In this document: positions 7,073 to 15,207 of the stretch, in pieces
Numbering within the stretch: position 1 is the stretch's first letter
Layout of the letters: the number at the start of each line of letters is the position of its first letter
Assembly: GCA_016928525.1 (NCBI GenBank)
Contig: JAFGKO010000357.1
Span: 1-41,600, forward strand
Direction of reading: 5' to 3'
Origin: Anaerolineales bacterium
Lineage (GTDB): Bacteria; Chloroflexota; Anaerolineae; Anaerolineales; Villigracilaceae
Length of the DNA stretch: 41,600 nucleotides
Position numbers and translations under genes: made by a program
The notes under the pieces: generated by a model
Told to the model about the DNA's origin: nothing
Databases searched by the model: none
What the model saw: the letters and a program-made list of their open reading frames with translations, nothing else

Positions 7073-7935
7073 CGAGGCAATCCTATAGCAGGGTTTTGAT
7101 TCATATGTGCGGTCAGGTTTCGATAGAAGTAGCCTGCGTCTCCAAAGCGGACAAAATGGGCGGTGTAGTCTGCCGCGCGAACCTCCACGCGGTCGTCTTC
7201 GGCCAGGCCAGTAGGGACGGCCCCGTCTACACTAAGGACAGCATTCTCGCTTTTCACGTGGATGCTGATGGACGAGCCCTCAGCTAGAACAACAGCCCGG
7301 TCCACCGAAAGATGCGGCGCAATCGGTACGATCAAGATGTTACGCAATTCCGGCGGCAGGATCGGTCCCCCGGCGGCCAGCGCGTAAGCGGTGGAGCCGG
7401 TTGCTGTGGCGGCAATCAGGCCGTCGGCAATGTAGGTGGTCAACAAATGACCATCGGCGCTGGCGGCCAGCTTGACGGGTCGCAGGTATTGTCCGCGACC
7501 GACGACGGCTTCATTGAGTGCTTGCCAGGAGCCAATGACCTCTCCAGCGCGGAGGTGTTCCACTTGCAACATCATGCGCTTTTCGATCCAGGCCTCACCA
7601 CTGAACAGGCGCTCCAGCATGTCACGCCATTCATTCTGCTGCACCTGGATCAGGAAACCCAGCCGTCCCAGGTTGATGCCCAGGATGGGGATACCCAATG
7701 GGGCGCACAGGTGACCGGCCCGTAACATTGTCCCGTCACCGCCCACAGCGATGAGCAGGTCGAAGTCTTGTTTTTTGATGCGTTTGCGCAGGCCTTCCTC
7801 GTACAGTGACCCACAAGGGGCATCCAGTCCCTTTTCACTCAAATATGCAGCAACGACTTCCGCCTCTGCAAAGGCAGCCGGCATTTTGGGGTAAGCGGTC
7901 ACGACCGGGCGCTGCGGGAGAAAGGGGTCGGACAT
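7069..7935 (-). CDS. nadK: NAD kinase
   Basis: A 288-residue enzyme that phosphorylates NAD to NADP. The motif GGDGT (residues 65-69) with following glycines binds nucleotide; NE (141-142) and TGSTAYALAAGGP (179-191) are the other conserved family blocks; VDGAVP lies near the C-terminus. The length is typical of bacterial enzymes. The ATG at 7935 has no clear Shine-Dalgarno. A TATAAT box (minus strand, 7945-7950) ends 9 nt upstream, so the mRNA leader must be very short. It is the first gene of the operon with the zinc-finger membrane protein and recN. Confidence 0.95.
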   Translation of the reverse strand: MSDPFLPQRPVVTAYPKMPAAFAEAEVVAAYLSEKGLDAPCGSLYEEGLRKRIKKQDFDLLIAVGGDGTMLRAGHLCAPLGIPILGINLGRLGFLIQVQQNEWRDMLERLFSGEAWIEKRMMLQVEHLRAGEVIGSWQALNEAVVGRGQYLRPVKLAASADGHLLTTYIADGLIAATATGSTAYALAAGGPILPPELRNILIVPIAPHLSVDRAVVLAEGSSISIHVKSENAVLSVDGAVPTGLAEDDRVEVRAADYTAHFVRFGDAGYFYRNLTAHMNQNPAIGLPR

Positions 7936-7950
7936 AATGGATTAATTATA

Positions 7951-8004
7951 CCCTCCATCACCCCTTTCCCCTCTCCCAGTGGGAGAGGGGTGGGGGTGAG
8001 GGGA
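7951..8004. repeat. CCCTCACCCC-type palindromic repeat
   Basis: CCCCTCTCCCA (7968-7978) pairs with TGGGAGAGGGG (7980-7990), nested in outer CCC/GGG words. A related copy lies inside the MBL hydrolase gene (10618-10683). It fills the gap between the nadK promoter and the split-nuclease gene. Confidence 0.75.
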
Positions 8005-8005
8005 T

Positions 8006-8518
8006 TTACACCAAGCTCTGATCACAGAGATTCCTGAACCCGCAATGAGCGCAGCGAGCGGCCTGTTCATGCGAACGATCGACATCACCCTTGATCTCGT
8101 CGCGGCGCATGTCAGCCAGCAGATCCATCAGAGCAAACTCAAGTTCGGGAGTATAGTCTACAGCAAAATTGCGGTCGCTGTAATGAATGATGCCGTAAGG
8201 TGGGCGTTTACCATAAGTCTTCTCAACCAGCAAACAGTACGAAGCCAACTGGAAGATGTGCGAATCATAAGGCGCTTCGGGCGTGCGTCCGGATTTGACC
8301 TCCACTGGGATGAGAATTTCGCCTTGACGGACGAGGTAATCCGGCTTGCCGGTCAATTTGAGCGGCGGGTAGTACAGCGGGCGTTCCACCGCACCCCAAC
8401 CACCTGTGTCCGTGTAGATGACACGACCACCAGGTAGGCCGGCCTCGCGGCGCTGTTTCCCCGACTGCCAGAAGAGGATTAAAGCGAGGATGAAAAGGAA
8501 GAGAATGAGATAGTGCAT
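8006..8518 (-). CDS. C-terminal half of a split, membrane-anchored Cas4-like PD-(D/E)XK nuclease
   Basis: A 170-residue protein. Residues 2-18 form one membrane helix. The rest carries the catalytic half of a Cas4/Dna2-type RecB nuclease: GKPDYLV with the metal-binding Asp, IPVEVKSG with Glu-x-Lys, QLASYCLLVEK (Q-x3-Y), and C-terminal CAHCGFRNLC (C-x2-C-x5-C), matching three of the four Cys that hold the iron-sulphur cluster in Cas4. The first Cys and the N-terminal motif are missing here but occur in the small protein at 9289-9525. I infer that the two chains together make one nuclease at the membrane. A HEAT-like gene lies between them. The start lies in a 17-bp tandem duplication. Confidence 0.7.
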   Translation of the reverse strand: MHYLILFLFILALILFWQSGKQRREAGLPGGRVIYTDTGGWGAVERPLYYPPLKLTGKPDYLVRQGEILIPVEVKSGRTPEAPYDSHIFQLASYCLLVEKTYGKRPPYGIIHYSDRNFAVDYTPELEFALMDLLADMRRDEIKGDVDRSHEQAARCAHCGFRNLCDQSLV

Positions 8519-8544
8519 GTTGATCAGTAGTGCATGTTGATCAG
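8511..8544. repeat. 17-bp perfect tandem duplication over the start codon
   Basis: TAGTGCATGTTGATCAG occurs twice in a row (8511-8527 and 8528-8544). On the minus strand each copy contains an ATG. The downstream one (8518) starts the nuclease half; the upstream one (8535) opens a three-codon reading frame (Met-His-Tyr-stop). Confidence 0.9.
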
Positions 8545-8576
8545 TGGACAGTATTCAGTGATCAGTAACCAGTGTT
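8545..8576. repeat. CAGTGATCAGTAACCAGT-type dispersed repeat
   Basis: The words CAGTATTCAGTGATCAGTAA and CCAGTGTTG form a quasi-periodic CAGT repeat. Reverse-orientation relatives lie at 27191-27238 and 32852-32885. All three sit tight against gene ends or starts. Confidence 0.6.
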
Positions 8577-8577
8577 G

Positions 8578-9207
8578 TCAACAGCTGGCTGCTTCTTGGA
8601 TGACCTTTTTGACACGTTTCACCTGTGGGTCAGTCAAATCTCCCATGCGTTTTTCGAGCACTGCAATGAAATCGTCTTTGTTGCTGGCATCCACGGCAGG
8701 CAGGCACTTTTCGGAATGCTGCGGCACGTCCTTCGGACGGCAAGTGCGCAGGTGGTCTAACAGAAACGGAAAAATCGTCTGTCGGTATTCTTCACACGCC
8801 GACGCAGCGCCCGCCAGGGTAAGCACGCCTCCATCCACGGTGATGACGGAACCCCCTTCAATCGCTCGATAGACCTCTTGAAGGTGCTCGAAGATGACAT
8901 CCGCTTTGAGCGTAGCAACTGTAGACAATGCAATCATACCGCCCCACACCAGACGGTTATTCCGGCTCTTGAGCAATCGCAGATAATCTTCAGCATAGTC
9001 CGCGATCAGAGATGGATCAATGTAGCCGATTTCATATAGCACCTTGACGCAATTGGCCCGGATGTTTTTATCCTTGTTCCACAGGTTTTCGGCAATCTCA
9101 CGGATGCCTTCGCGGTCTTTTCGCTCGGCGAGGTCCCTGGCGAGTTCCTGGTTGGGGACTTCGTCGCGGCGGTTCTGGAAATGAGCGATTCGGTTCAGGA
9201 CAGACAT
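8578..9207 (-). CDS. HEAT-like repeat protein
   Basis: A 209-residue, mostly helical protein with no transmembrane segment. Several helix pairs of HEAT type are visible (for example about residues 38-60 NLWNKDKNIRANCVKVLYEI and 64-100). The matching ATG is at 9207. HEAT proteins act as protein-binding scaffolds. It lies between the two halves of the Cas4-like nuclease on the same strand, which suggests a partner or regulator role in the same complex, by inference. The stop is followed directly by a CAGT-type repeat. Confidence 0.7.
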   Translation of the reverse strand: MSVLNRIAHFQNRRDEVPNQELARDLAERKDREGIREIAENLWNKDKNIRANCVKVLYEIGYIDPSLIADYAEDYLRLLKSRNNRLVWGGMIALSTVATLKADVIFEHLQEVYRAIEGGSVITVDGGVLTLAGAASACEEYRQTIFPFLLDHLRTCRPKDVPQHSEKCLPAVDASNKDDFIAVLEKRMGDLTDPQVKRVKKVIQEAASC

Positions 9208-9216
9208 AAAACCTCT

Positions 9217-9286
9217 TGAAGCAAACCTTGCGAAGGTTTTCCTTCAGCGGTACAGCCTTTCAGAACAACCTTCGCAAGGGTAATCT
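9217..9286. repeat. AACCTTGCGAAGGTT-type palindrome
   Basis: AACCTTGCGAAGGTT (about 9222-9236), itself palindromic, faces AACCTTCGCAAGGGT (about 9269-9283). The element fills the gap between the nuclease N-half and the HEAT-like gene and could form a large hairpin in the operon transcript. Confidence 0.7.
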
Positions 9287-9288
9287 AA

Positions 9289-9525
9289 CTACAGCAATTG
9301 CGTAGTGCAGTAAGCCACCAGCAAGACCAGCGCCAGAAGCAGGAACAGGAAACCCAGTGTTCGCATGAGCCCGGAGGCCAGCACTTTGCGCCCGTGCACC
9401 CGGTGCAGTTCCGTCCCGCTGGCGAGTTCGGCCTGATTTTCGGATTCGAATCCCTGCCGGCGATACCACCAGGCGCGGCGGCAGTACAGGTAATTTCCGA
9501 TGTCGGAAGAGCGGATGACTTGCAT
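9289..9525 (-). CDS. N-terminal half of a split, membrane-anchored Cas4-like nuclease
   Basis: A 78-residue protein. It opens with SSDIGNYLYCRRAWWYRRQG (about residues 6-25), the typical N-terminal Cas4/RecB-family motif including the first cluster Cys, and continues with GTELHRVHGR (about 37-46), which looks like the His motif of that family. Residues 57-74 form one membrane helix, and the protein then ends. The D, E-x-K and C-terminal Cys motifs are absent but lie in the protein at 8006-8518, which starts with a membrane helix. The ATG at 9525 follows a TATACT box by 6 nt, so the mRNA is likely leaderless; an ATG at 9543 lies upstream of that box and is rejected. Confidence 0.65.
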   Translation of the reverse strand: MQVIRSSDIGNYLYCRRAWWYRRQGFESENQAELASGTELHRVHGRKVLASGLMRTLGFLFLLLALVLLVAYCTTQLL

Positions 9526-9531
9526 GGCCAG

Positions 9532-9540
9532 AGTATAGCA
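9532..9540 (-). promoter_or_regulatory. Extended -10 box of the split-nuclease operon
   Basis: On the minus strand TGCTATACT is an extended -10 element. It ends 6 nt before the ATG at 9525, so transcription would start at the start codon. No good -35 box is seen. Confidence 0.5.
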
Positions 9541-9558
9541 CATTTATTCTAAGCATTA

Positions 9559-9620
9559 AGACCTGACAGGTTTTATCCCTCGAATTCGTTGCAGGCACTT
9601 CGCTAAAACCTGTCAGGTCT
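9559..9620. repeat. AGACCTGACAGGTTTTA palindromic element
   Basis: Perfect 17-bp arms (9559-9575 and 9604-9620) with a 28-bp loop. The arms share the core ACCTGACAGGT with the element inside lipB (40962-41027). It lies between two divergent promoters. Confidence 0.85.
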
Positions 9621-9716
9621 ATTACTCACATTTCCCACCCGCCCTGGGAAATATTTCCTTGTGAAAAAAAGCACGGCGAGGATAATAAAATCGTAACGAG
9701 AGACGGAGGTGACAGC

Positions 9717-10718
9717 ATGTCTGATGCGTTGACGATCAAATTCTGGGGAGTACGCGGAAGCCACCCGACGCCCGGCGCGGGGACGGTCAAATACGGAGGC
9801 AACACGGCCTGCGTAGAAATCACTGCGGGAAACAAAACGCTCATTCTGGACGCCGGAACTGGCATCATCCCATTGGGCCGCGATCTGGCCCGACGCGCTA
9901 CCGGCCAAAAACGCCCGCTGGAGGTGACTCTGCTGTTCAGCCACCTGCACCACGACCACACGCAGGGATTCCCTTTCTTTGCGCCGGCTTACATGCCGAA
10001 TGCAAAACTACACATTTTTGGGCCAGGTGTATCCCCTGAAATGCTGGAAAAGGTGTTGGAAAATAACCAATCACCGACTACCTTTCCGGTGGGATTGCGC
10101 GAGATGGCGGCGGCCAAGGAAATTCGTTCAGTGCGCGAGTCGCAGGTCATTGTTTGGGAGAAGGATGAAGTCAGGGTAGTGGATGCAGGCACCGGGCTCG
10201 ATGATGAAGCGCTGATTGTCCGCATTCATAAATCGCATGCGCATCCGGGCGGGGTGTACGTCTATCGCGTGGACTGGCGAGGGCAATCTATCGTGTATGC
10301 TACGGATACGGAAGGGTACGTGGGGACCGACCGCAGGCTGGTCCGGTTTGCGCACGGGGCAGATGTATTGATCCACGACGCCCAATATAGCGAGGAACAC
10401 TATCACGGCCAACTGGCGGACTTTCCGTCCACGCAGGGGTACGGTCATTCGACTGCGAGGATGGCTTGCGAGGTAGCTGCCACGGCGGGAGTGGAAAAGT
10501 TATTCTTATTCCATCACAACCCGGCCTATGAGGATAGCATGATAGATGAAATCGAGCGTGAGGCGAAAGCCTGGTTCGAGAATACGGTGGCGGCGTATGA
10601 GGGGTTGGAGATTACTTCCCTCACCCCTGGCCCCTCTCCCACCGGGAGATGGGTTGGGGAAGCCCCGAACAGCGGGGTGAGGGGACAATGGAGGGTAAAA
10701 TATGTTCAAGATGGCTGA
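9717..10718 (+). CDS. MBL-fold metallo-hydrolase with a repeat-derived C-terminal extension
   Basis: A 333-residue beta-lactamase-fold hydrolase. The N-terminus FWGVRGSHPTPG and KYGGNTACVEI is typical of a cytosolic MBL group that includes cyclic-nucleotide phosphodiesterase-like members. The metal motif HLHHDH lies at residues 76-81, with further ligands in ATDTEGY and FLFHHNPAY. A GATAAT box (9681-9686) and GGAGGT (9705-9710) precede the ATG. From about residue 301 the sequence is encoded by a palindromic repeat (10618-10683), giving a Pro/Gly-rich tail unlike the domain, and the stop lies inside the next gene. The overlap with a Crp/Fnr-type gene suggests linked function; the substrate is unknown. 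Confidence 0.8.
   Translation: MSDALTIKFWGVRGSHPTPGAGTVKYGGNTACVEITAGNKTLILDAGTGIIPLGRDLARRATGQKRPLEVTLLFSHLHHDHTQGFPFFAPAYMPNAKLHIFGPGVSPEMLEKVLENNQSPTTFPVGLREMAAAKEIRSVRESQVIVWEKDEVRVVDAGTGLDDEALIVRIHKSHAHPGGVYVYRVDWRGQSIVYATDTEGYVGTDRRLVRFAHGADVLIHDAQYSEEHYHGQLADFPSTQGYGHSTARMACEVAATAGVEKLFLFHHNPAYEDSMIDEIEREAKAWFENTVAAYEGLEITSLTPGPSPTGRWVGEAPNSGVRGQWRVKYVQDG
10618..10683. repeat. 66-bp palindromic element inside the MBL hydrolase gene
   Basis: CCCTCACCCC (10618-10627) and GGGGTGAGGG (10674-10683) are perfect 10-bp outer arms, with nested C/G-rich arms inside. The words match the intergenic repeat at 7951-8004. The span is 66 bp and is read as 22 codons without a stop. Confidence 0.85.
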
Positions 10719-11415
10719 ATTGAAAAAAGACGACACCCGCAACCTGCTGGCGGATATCCAGTTGTTCGCAGGACTGACGCCCGCCCAACTGGATTGGGTA
10801 GCACAGCGCGCCCACCGGCGGGTGTTTCCAGCCGGGACGAACGTGCTAACTATCGAACAGCCGGGCGAGGCGGTTTACATCATCCTGCATGGGACGGTGA
10901 AAATCCACGTGGAGCAGGGGGATGGGCGGGATGTGATCCTGTCCATCCTTGGGGCGGGCGACCTGCTGGGCGAGATGAGCCTGATCGACAGCATCGGTCG
11001 CTCGGCCAGTGCGCTGACACTAGAGAACTCGCTCATGCTATGGATGGACAAACAGAGCTTCAACTATCTGCTGGACGAATTCCCACCTGTAGCGCGCAAC
11101 CTGGTACGGATTCTCTCGGCGCGCGTACGCCTGTCGGACCAGTTGATCCAGGCACTGGCATCGCTGGATGTATACGGGCGGGTAGCGCGTCAACTGCTGG
11201 CCTTTGCGGAACGCTATGGCCGCCCGACGGCAGACGGTGAGATCCGCATCCCCATCGCATTGACGCAAGGCGACATCGCCGATTTGGTAGGCGCTTCGCG
11301 CAAGCGCGTCAACCAGGTGATGGTGGCCTTCAAAGCTCAAGGGTTGATTGGGATGGATGCGGAGGGGCATATTATCCTGTTTGATCGGGAGGGGTTGGCG
11401 AAGTACTGTAAATGA
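10702..11415 (+). CDS. Crp/Fnr-family transcription regulator
   Basis: A 237-residue protein. Residues 20-135 form a cyclic-nucleotide-binding-type beta barrel, including GEAVYIILHGTVKIHV and GDLLGEMSLIDSIGRSASALT, the latter being the phosphate-binding-cassette region with E and R in the places used for cAMP in CRP. A long dimer helix follows (about 135-165), then the Crp-type HTH (about 183-225; LTQGDIADLVGASRKRVNQVMVAF, broken here by family wording). There is no Cys cluster of the FNR kind. GGAGG (10690-10694) gives the ATG at 10702. The gene overlaps the end of the MBL hydrolase gene by 17 bp. Confidence 0.88.
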   Translation: MFKMAELKKDDTRNLLADIQLFAGLTPAQLDWVAQRAHRRVFPAGTNVLTIEQPGEAVYIILHGTVKIHVEQGDGRDVILSILGAGDLLGEMSLIDSIGRSASALTLENSLMLWMDKQSFNYLLDEFPPVARNLVRILSARVRLSDQLIQALASLDVYGRVARQLLAFAERYGRPTADGEIRIPIALTQGDIADLVGASRKRVNQVMVAFKAQGLIGMDAEGHIILFDREGLAKYCK

Positions 11416-11520
11416 GTGAGAAGGGAAAAGTAGCATAGGAAAAGGATGGGAAGATTATGGATAGAATCAGATGGTTTGCCTTGTTCCTTTTACCTTTGCA
11501 CTTTTTCCCTTTTACTGTTT

Positions 11521-11526
11521 TATAAT
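11521..11526 (+). promoter_or_regulatory. -10 box of a likely leaderless transcript (thioesterase)
   Basis: TATAAT ends 6 nt before the ATG at 11533, so the transcript should begin at the start codon. Confidence 0.55.
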
Positions 11527-11532
11527 CGCCCC

Positions 11533-11952
11533 ATGTCCGAATTCCGCTTCTTCCACCCTATCGAAGTCCGCTACGGCGACCTGGATCCGCAGGGCCACCT
11601 GAACAACGCCAAGTACCTGACTTACTTCGAGACAGCCCGTATCAATTATTTTATCCAACTGGGGCTATTCAAGCCGAGACAATCCTTTATGGATATTGGC
11701 GTGATTATGGCAGAGGCGCGCGTTACCTTCCATGCGCCTGTGCAATACGGCACGTCTGTACAGGTTGGGGTGCGTACCAGCAAACTGGGAAATAAGTCCA
11801 TGACGGTCGAACAGAATATCGTCAATGCTGAAACTGGGGAAGTGCTGGCCAGCGGACAGGTGATTCTGGTCGCTTTTGATTATCATGCGAACAAAACCCT
11901 GCCTATCCCAAAGGAGATGCGAGAAGCCATATCAAATTTTGAAGGGCTTTGA
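11533..11952 (+). CDS. Acyl-CoA thioesterase (hotdog fold, 4HBT type)
   Basis: A 139-residue single hotdog domain. The motif VRYGDLDPQGHLNNAKYLTYFETAR (split in the family as VRYGDLDPQGHLNN and YLTYFE) carries the Asp used by 4-hydroxybenzoyl-CoA-thioesterase-like enzymes. The substrate is probably a short or medium acyl-CoA. An upstream in-frame extension from 11446 is not convincing: it lies before the TATAAT box and is unlike the family. The enzyme would be cytosolic. It stands alone. Confidence 0.82.
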   Translation: MSEFRFFHPIEVRYGDLDPQGHLNNAKYLTYFETARINYFIQLGLFKPRQSFMDIGVIMAEARVTFHAPVQYGTSVQVGVRTSKLGNKSMTVEQNIVNAETGEVLASGQVILVAFDYHANKTLPIPKEMREAISNFEGL

Positions 11953-12276
11953 AAACGGATAACCTCCCTATCCGGTGTTGATAACACCATTGTCAGGCCT
12001 CAATCACTAATGGAGATAACAAATAGAAATCGCACAATCAATGTCACTGCGAGGAAGGCGTAGCCTGACGTGGCAGTCTCCTCCACCGCAATGGGGATTG
12101 CTTCGAAGGTGAAACCATCTCGCAATGGCATCCCATTGTACGAAGTTTGAATAATTTGTTTATAAGACACGGAAACGCAGAGAATTAGAGTTCCGTGGTG
12201 AAATTTCAAGGTCAACACTCAAGAGGGAGATTGCTCGTTTCTTAAAAAGAAATAATATCTCCAGCGCAATTCTGCT
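11953..12276. repeat. Intergenic spacer with a TGTCACTGCGAGG-type dispersed repeat
   Basis: No gene is supported here. A segment at about 12042-12127 shares TGTCACTGCGAGGA, GGCAGTCTC and GATTGCTTCG with 34079-34187 and so is a partial copy of that element. Further on, CACGGAA (12168-12174) faces TTCCGTG (about 12190-12196). Confidence 0.7.
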
Positions 12277-13245
12277 TTACTCAAAATATTCGGGTTGATA
12301 AGGGGAAATGTGCTGTTGCGAATTGGCCAGGATTTCGTCAATGGTCATGTTTTCGTATTGATTGATTGTAGGGTGGTAATGAATGTGAACACACATTACG
12401 TTCGGAATCGATTTGTAAATCAGTTCTTCCACTCTTGTTGCAATTGCGTCGCCTTCTGTGACCGATAAATTGCCATCCATGCCAACTGTTAAGTTTAGAA
12501 CAATATGCGGGCCAAAGCGGTGCGCCTGCATTTCTTCCAGTTGTTCGACTCCTTTTAGATCTTCCAATACGTCAACGATCTGTTCAGCCAGTTCTTTGCT
12601 AGGGACAGCACCCATTAAATCAACAGATGACTCGCGAAGAATAAAGGCGCCTGTACGGAGAATGAGCAAGGCCACTAGCGCACCTGCCAGTGGATCGACC
12701 CAGGGATAACCATGTTGGCCGAGGAAAATACCGATCGAAGCGGCAGACGCGGAGTAGATATCATTGCGGTGATCATATGCCAATGCATTCACTACGGGGT
12801 TACGGGTTTCTTTGCCCAGTTTTCGGACATAGAAAAACAAGAGTATTTTGATAGCAACTGTGAGGAGCGCAACCCAAAGGGCAAATGGATGCGTACCCAG
12901 TGATGTCATTTTGCCATCCAGAAGATCCCAAATTTTGTCTACTGCATTCCAGAACACTGCCACTGCTGTAGCTACTACGAACGCACCAACAATGAGGGAA
13001 GCGATGCTCTCCAGTTGGCGATGTCCGTAGGGGTGTTCGGTATCCGCGGGTTTCTTCGCCAGACGCATAAAGATACTAGCCACCACGTAGTAAGCCACAT
13101 CAGATGTGGAATTGATCCCTTCTGCAAGCAATGCCGGGCTATGGCCGAGGATACCAATGGTGGTCTTCAGCGCAGATAACAGGATGTTAATCCCCAGACC
13201 AAGATTGACGGCCAGCAGACTTTTCTGATCGCGCGTGTGAGACAT
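12277..13245 (-). CDS. CDF-family cation efflux protein
   Basis: A 322-residue protein with six hydrophobic segments in the first 210 residues and a cytoplasmic C-terminal domain (about 215-295), the cation diffusion facilitator layout. Helix 2 carries NSTSD and helix 5 carries DHRND (H-x3-D), the expected metal-site positions. CDF proteins exchange Zn, Fe, Mn or Co for protons at the cytoplasmic membrane. The helix-2 site differs from the H-x3-D seen in zinc-specific relatives such as the one at 18334, so Fe or Mn is possible. The ATG at 13245 fits the family. Divergent from lepA. Confidence 0.88.
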   Translation of the reverse strand: MSHTRDQKSLLAVNLGLGINILLSALKTTIGILGHSPALLAEGINSTSDVAYYVVASIFMRLAKKPADTEHPYGHRQLESIASLIVGAFVVATAVAVFWNAVDKIWDLLDGKMTSLGTHPFALWVALLTVAIKILLFFYVRKLGKETRNPVVNALAYDHRNDIYSASAASIGIFLGQHGYPWVDPLAGALVALLILRTGAFILRESSVDLMGAVPSKELAEQIVDVLEDLKGVEQLEEMQAHRFGPHIVLNLTVGMDGNLSVTEGDAIATRVEELIYKSIPNVMCVHIHYHPTINQYENMTIDEILANSQQHISPYQPEYFE

Positions 13246-13346
13246 GGTCTTATTCTAAGGCTTATCTATCGCCAGCACAATTGACAAAAATCCTGTTTTG
13301 GCTTCGAATAGCTCAGCAATAAATCGAGTATACTTCGTGGCGCAAT

Positions 13347-15146
13347 ATGACCTCCAACATCCGCAACTTTTGCATCATCGCGCACGTGGACCATGGCAAG
13401 TCCACACTGGCAGACCGCCTGCTACAACTCACGGACACGATTTCCGACCGTGATATGACCGAGCAGGTGCTGGATACCATGGACCTGGAACGCGAGAAAG
13501 GTGTGACGATCAAAGCCTCCGCTGTGCGCATGGCCTATAAAGCCAAGGATGGTAACGAATACGAGTTGAACCTGATCGACACTCCCGGCCATGTGGATTT
13601 CGGCTACGAAGTCAGCCGCGCGTTGTATGCTTGCGAGGGTGCCGTCCTGGTGGTGGACGCTACGCAGGGCATCGAAGCGCAAACGCTGGCCAACCTGTAT
13701 TCAGCCATCGACGCCAATCTCGAAATCATCCCCGTCATCAACAAAATCGACCTGCCTTCCGCCCGTCCCGACGAAGTGGCCGAAGATGTCGGCAGCCTGC
13801 TCGGGGTCGAGCCTGAAGCGGTTATCCAGATTTCGGCCAAGGCCGGGCTGAACGTCGAATCCGTGCTGGAAGCGATCGTCGAAAAGGTTCCGCCGCCTGC
13901 GGACAAAAACGAAGCACCGTTACGGGCATTGATCTTTGATTCGCACTACGATTCCTACAAGGGTGTGATCGCCTATGTCCGCGTGATCGAGGGCGAGATC
14001 AAGGCGGCTGAAACGCTGCGCATGATGGTCACCAAAGTGGACATGAAGCCGGTCGAAATCGGGATTTTCTCGCCCGCGATGAAGCCGGTCAAGAGCCTAT
14101 CTGCTGGGGAAGTGGGATATATCGCCACCGGACTGAAGACCGTGCATGACTGCCGCGTAGGCGATACCATCACCCACCCCTCCGCACCAGCCTCGGACCC
14201 TTTGCCTGGTTACCGGCACCCCAAGCCGATGGTCTTTGCTGGCATCTATCCCGTGGACGCTGACGACTACAGCGACCTGCGCGACGCGCTCGACAAGCTG
14301 CAACTTAACGACGCCTCCCTGGTCTTCCTACCCGAGACCTCGCAAGCGCTGGGCTTTGGCTTCCGTGCCGGGTTTCTGGGCCTGTTCCACATGGAGATCA
14401 TCCAGGAACGCATCGAGCGCGAATATGAATTGAATGTACTCTTTACCGCGCCCTCGGTAGAATATGAAGTTTTACTGATAGACAACTCGACTGCCCTAAT
14501 CGATTCGCCCGCGGAGCTGCCGGATGAAAGCAAGATCGTTGAAATCCGCGAGCCGTGGATGAACATCGAAGTGATCACGCCCACCGATTACTATGGCCCG
14601 ATCATGGACCTGGTCACCAAACGGCGCGGCGAGTTCAAGGGGCAGGAATATCCCGCCCCGCATCGTGTGCAGTTGAACTACACTATTCCGCTCTCCGAGT
14701 TGATCGTGGATTTTTTCGACGAATTGAAGTCACGCACCAAAGGTTACGCATCGCTGGATTACCAGTTCGCCGAGTACCGTCCGGATAAGCTGCAAAAGCT
14801 GGAAATCCTGGTCAACGGCGAGCCGGTGGACGCGCTGGCATCCATTGTGCATGAGAAGGACGCCTACCACAAAGGTCAGCGTTTCATCACCAAGCTCAAG
14901 GGCATCATCCCGCGCCAGTTATTCGATGTGGCCATCCAGGCTTCTTCCGGCGGACGCGTGATCTCGCGCGCCAATGTCAAGGCCACGCGCAAGGATGTGC
15001 TGGCAAAATGTTACGGTGGCGACATCACCCGCAAGAAGAAATTGCTCGAAAAGCAAAAGAAGGGCAAGAAACGCTTGAAGATGATCGGCAATGTGGAGAT
15101 CCCGCAAGACGCCTTCATGGCCGTATTGAAATTGGATGATGAATAA
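13347..15146 (+). CDS. lepA: Elongation factor 4 / LepA or a BipA-related translational GTPase
   Basis: A 599-residue translation GTPase, the usual LepA length. G-domain motifs: AHVDHGKST (residues 12-20), DTPGH (78-82) and NKID (132-135). Domains II and III follow, and the C-terminal domain includes [22 protein letters not shown] (in pieces: YASLDY, EYRPDKL) and the Lys-rich tail [22 protein letters not shown] (in pieces: [13 protein letters not shown]), which is characteristic of LepA. It acts on stalled or mispaired ribosomes. A TATACT box (13329-13334) lies 12 nt before the ATG, so the leader is short. Confidence 0.95.
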   Translation: MTSNIRNFCIIAHVDHGKSTLADRLLQLTDTISDRDMTEQVLDTMDLEREKGVTIKASAVRMAYKAKDGNEYELNLIDTPGHVDFGYEVSRALYACEGAVLVVDATQGIEAQTLANLYSAIDANLEIIPVINKIDLPSARPDEVAEDVGSLLGVEPEAVIQISAKAGLNVESVLEAIVEKVPPPADKNEAPLRALIFDSHYDSYKGVIAYVRVIEGEIKAAETLRMMVTKVDMKPVEIGIFSPAMKPVKSLSAGEVGYIATGLKTVHDCRVGDTITHPSAPASDPLPGYRHPKPMVFAGIYPVDADDYSDLRDALDKLQLNDASLVFLPETSQALGFGFRAGFLGLFHMEIIQERIEREYELNVLFTAPSVEYEVLLIDNSTALIDSPAELPDESKIVEIREPWMNIEVITPTDYYGPIMDLVTKRRGEFKGQEYPAPHRVQLNYTIPLSELIVDFFDELKSRTKGYASLDYQFAEYRPDKLQKLEILVNGEPVDALASIVHEKDAYHKGQRFITKLKGIIPRQLFDVAIQASSGGRVISRANVKATRKDVLAKCYGGDITRKKKLLEKQKKGKKRLKMIGNVEIPQDAFMAVLKLDDE

Positions 15147-15207
15147 TTTTTACAAGGGCGAAGCGCTACCTTTCCCTGGACAATTCTGCAAGTAGGAATA
15201 ACCAAAT

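Noticed and set aside
8006..9525. CRISPR adaptation module suggested by the Cas4-like nuclease
   Set aside because: No cas1 or cas2 and no repeat-spacer array is seen anywhere in the window.
11446..11532. N-terminal extension of the thioesterase
   Set aside because: It precedes the -10 box and does not match the family's start.
12000..12218. Possible small gene on the minus strand
   Set aside because: It overlaps the dispersed repeat and has no RBS, family likeness or promoter.
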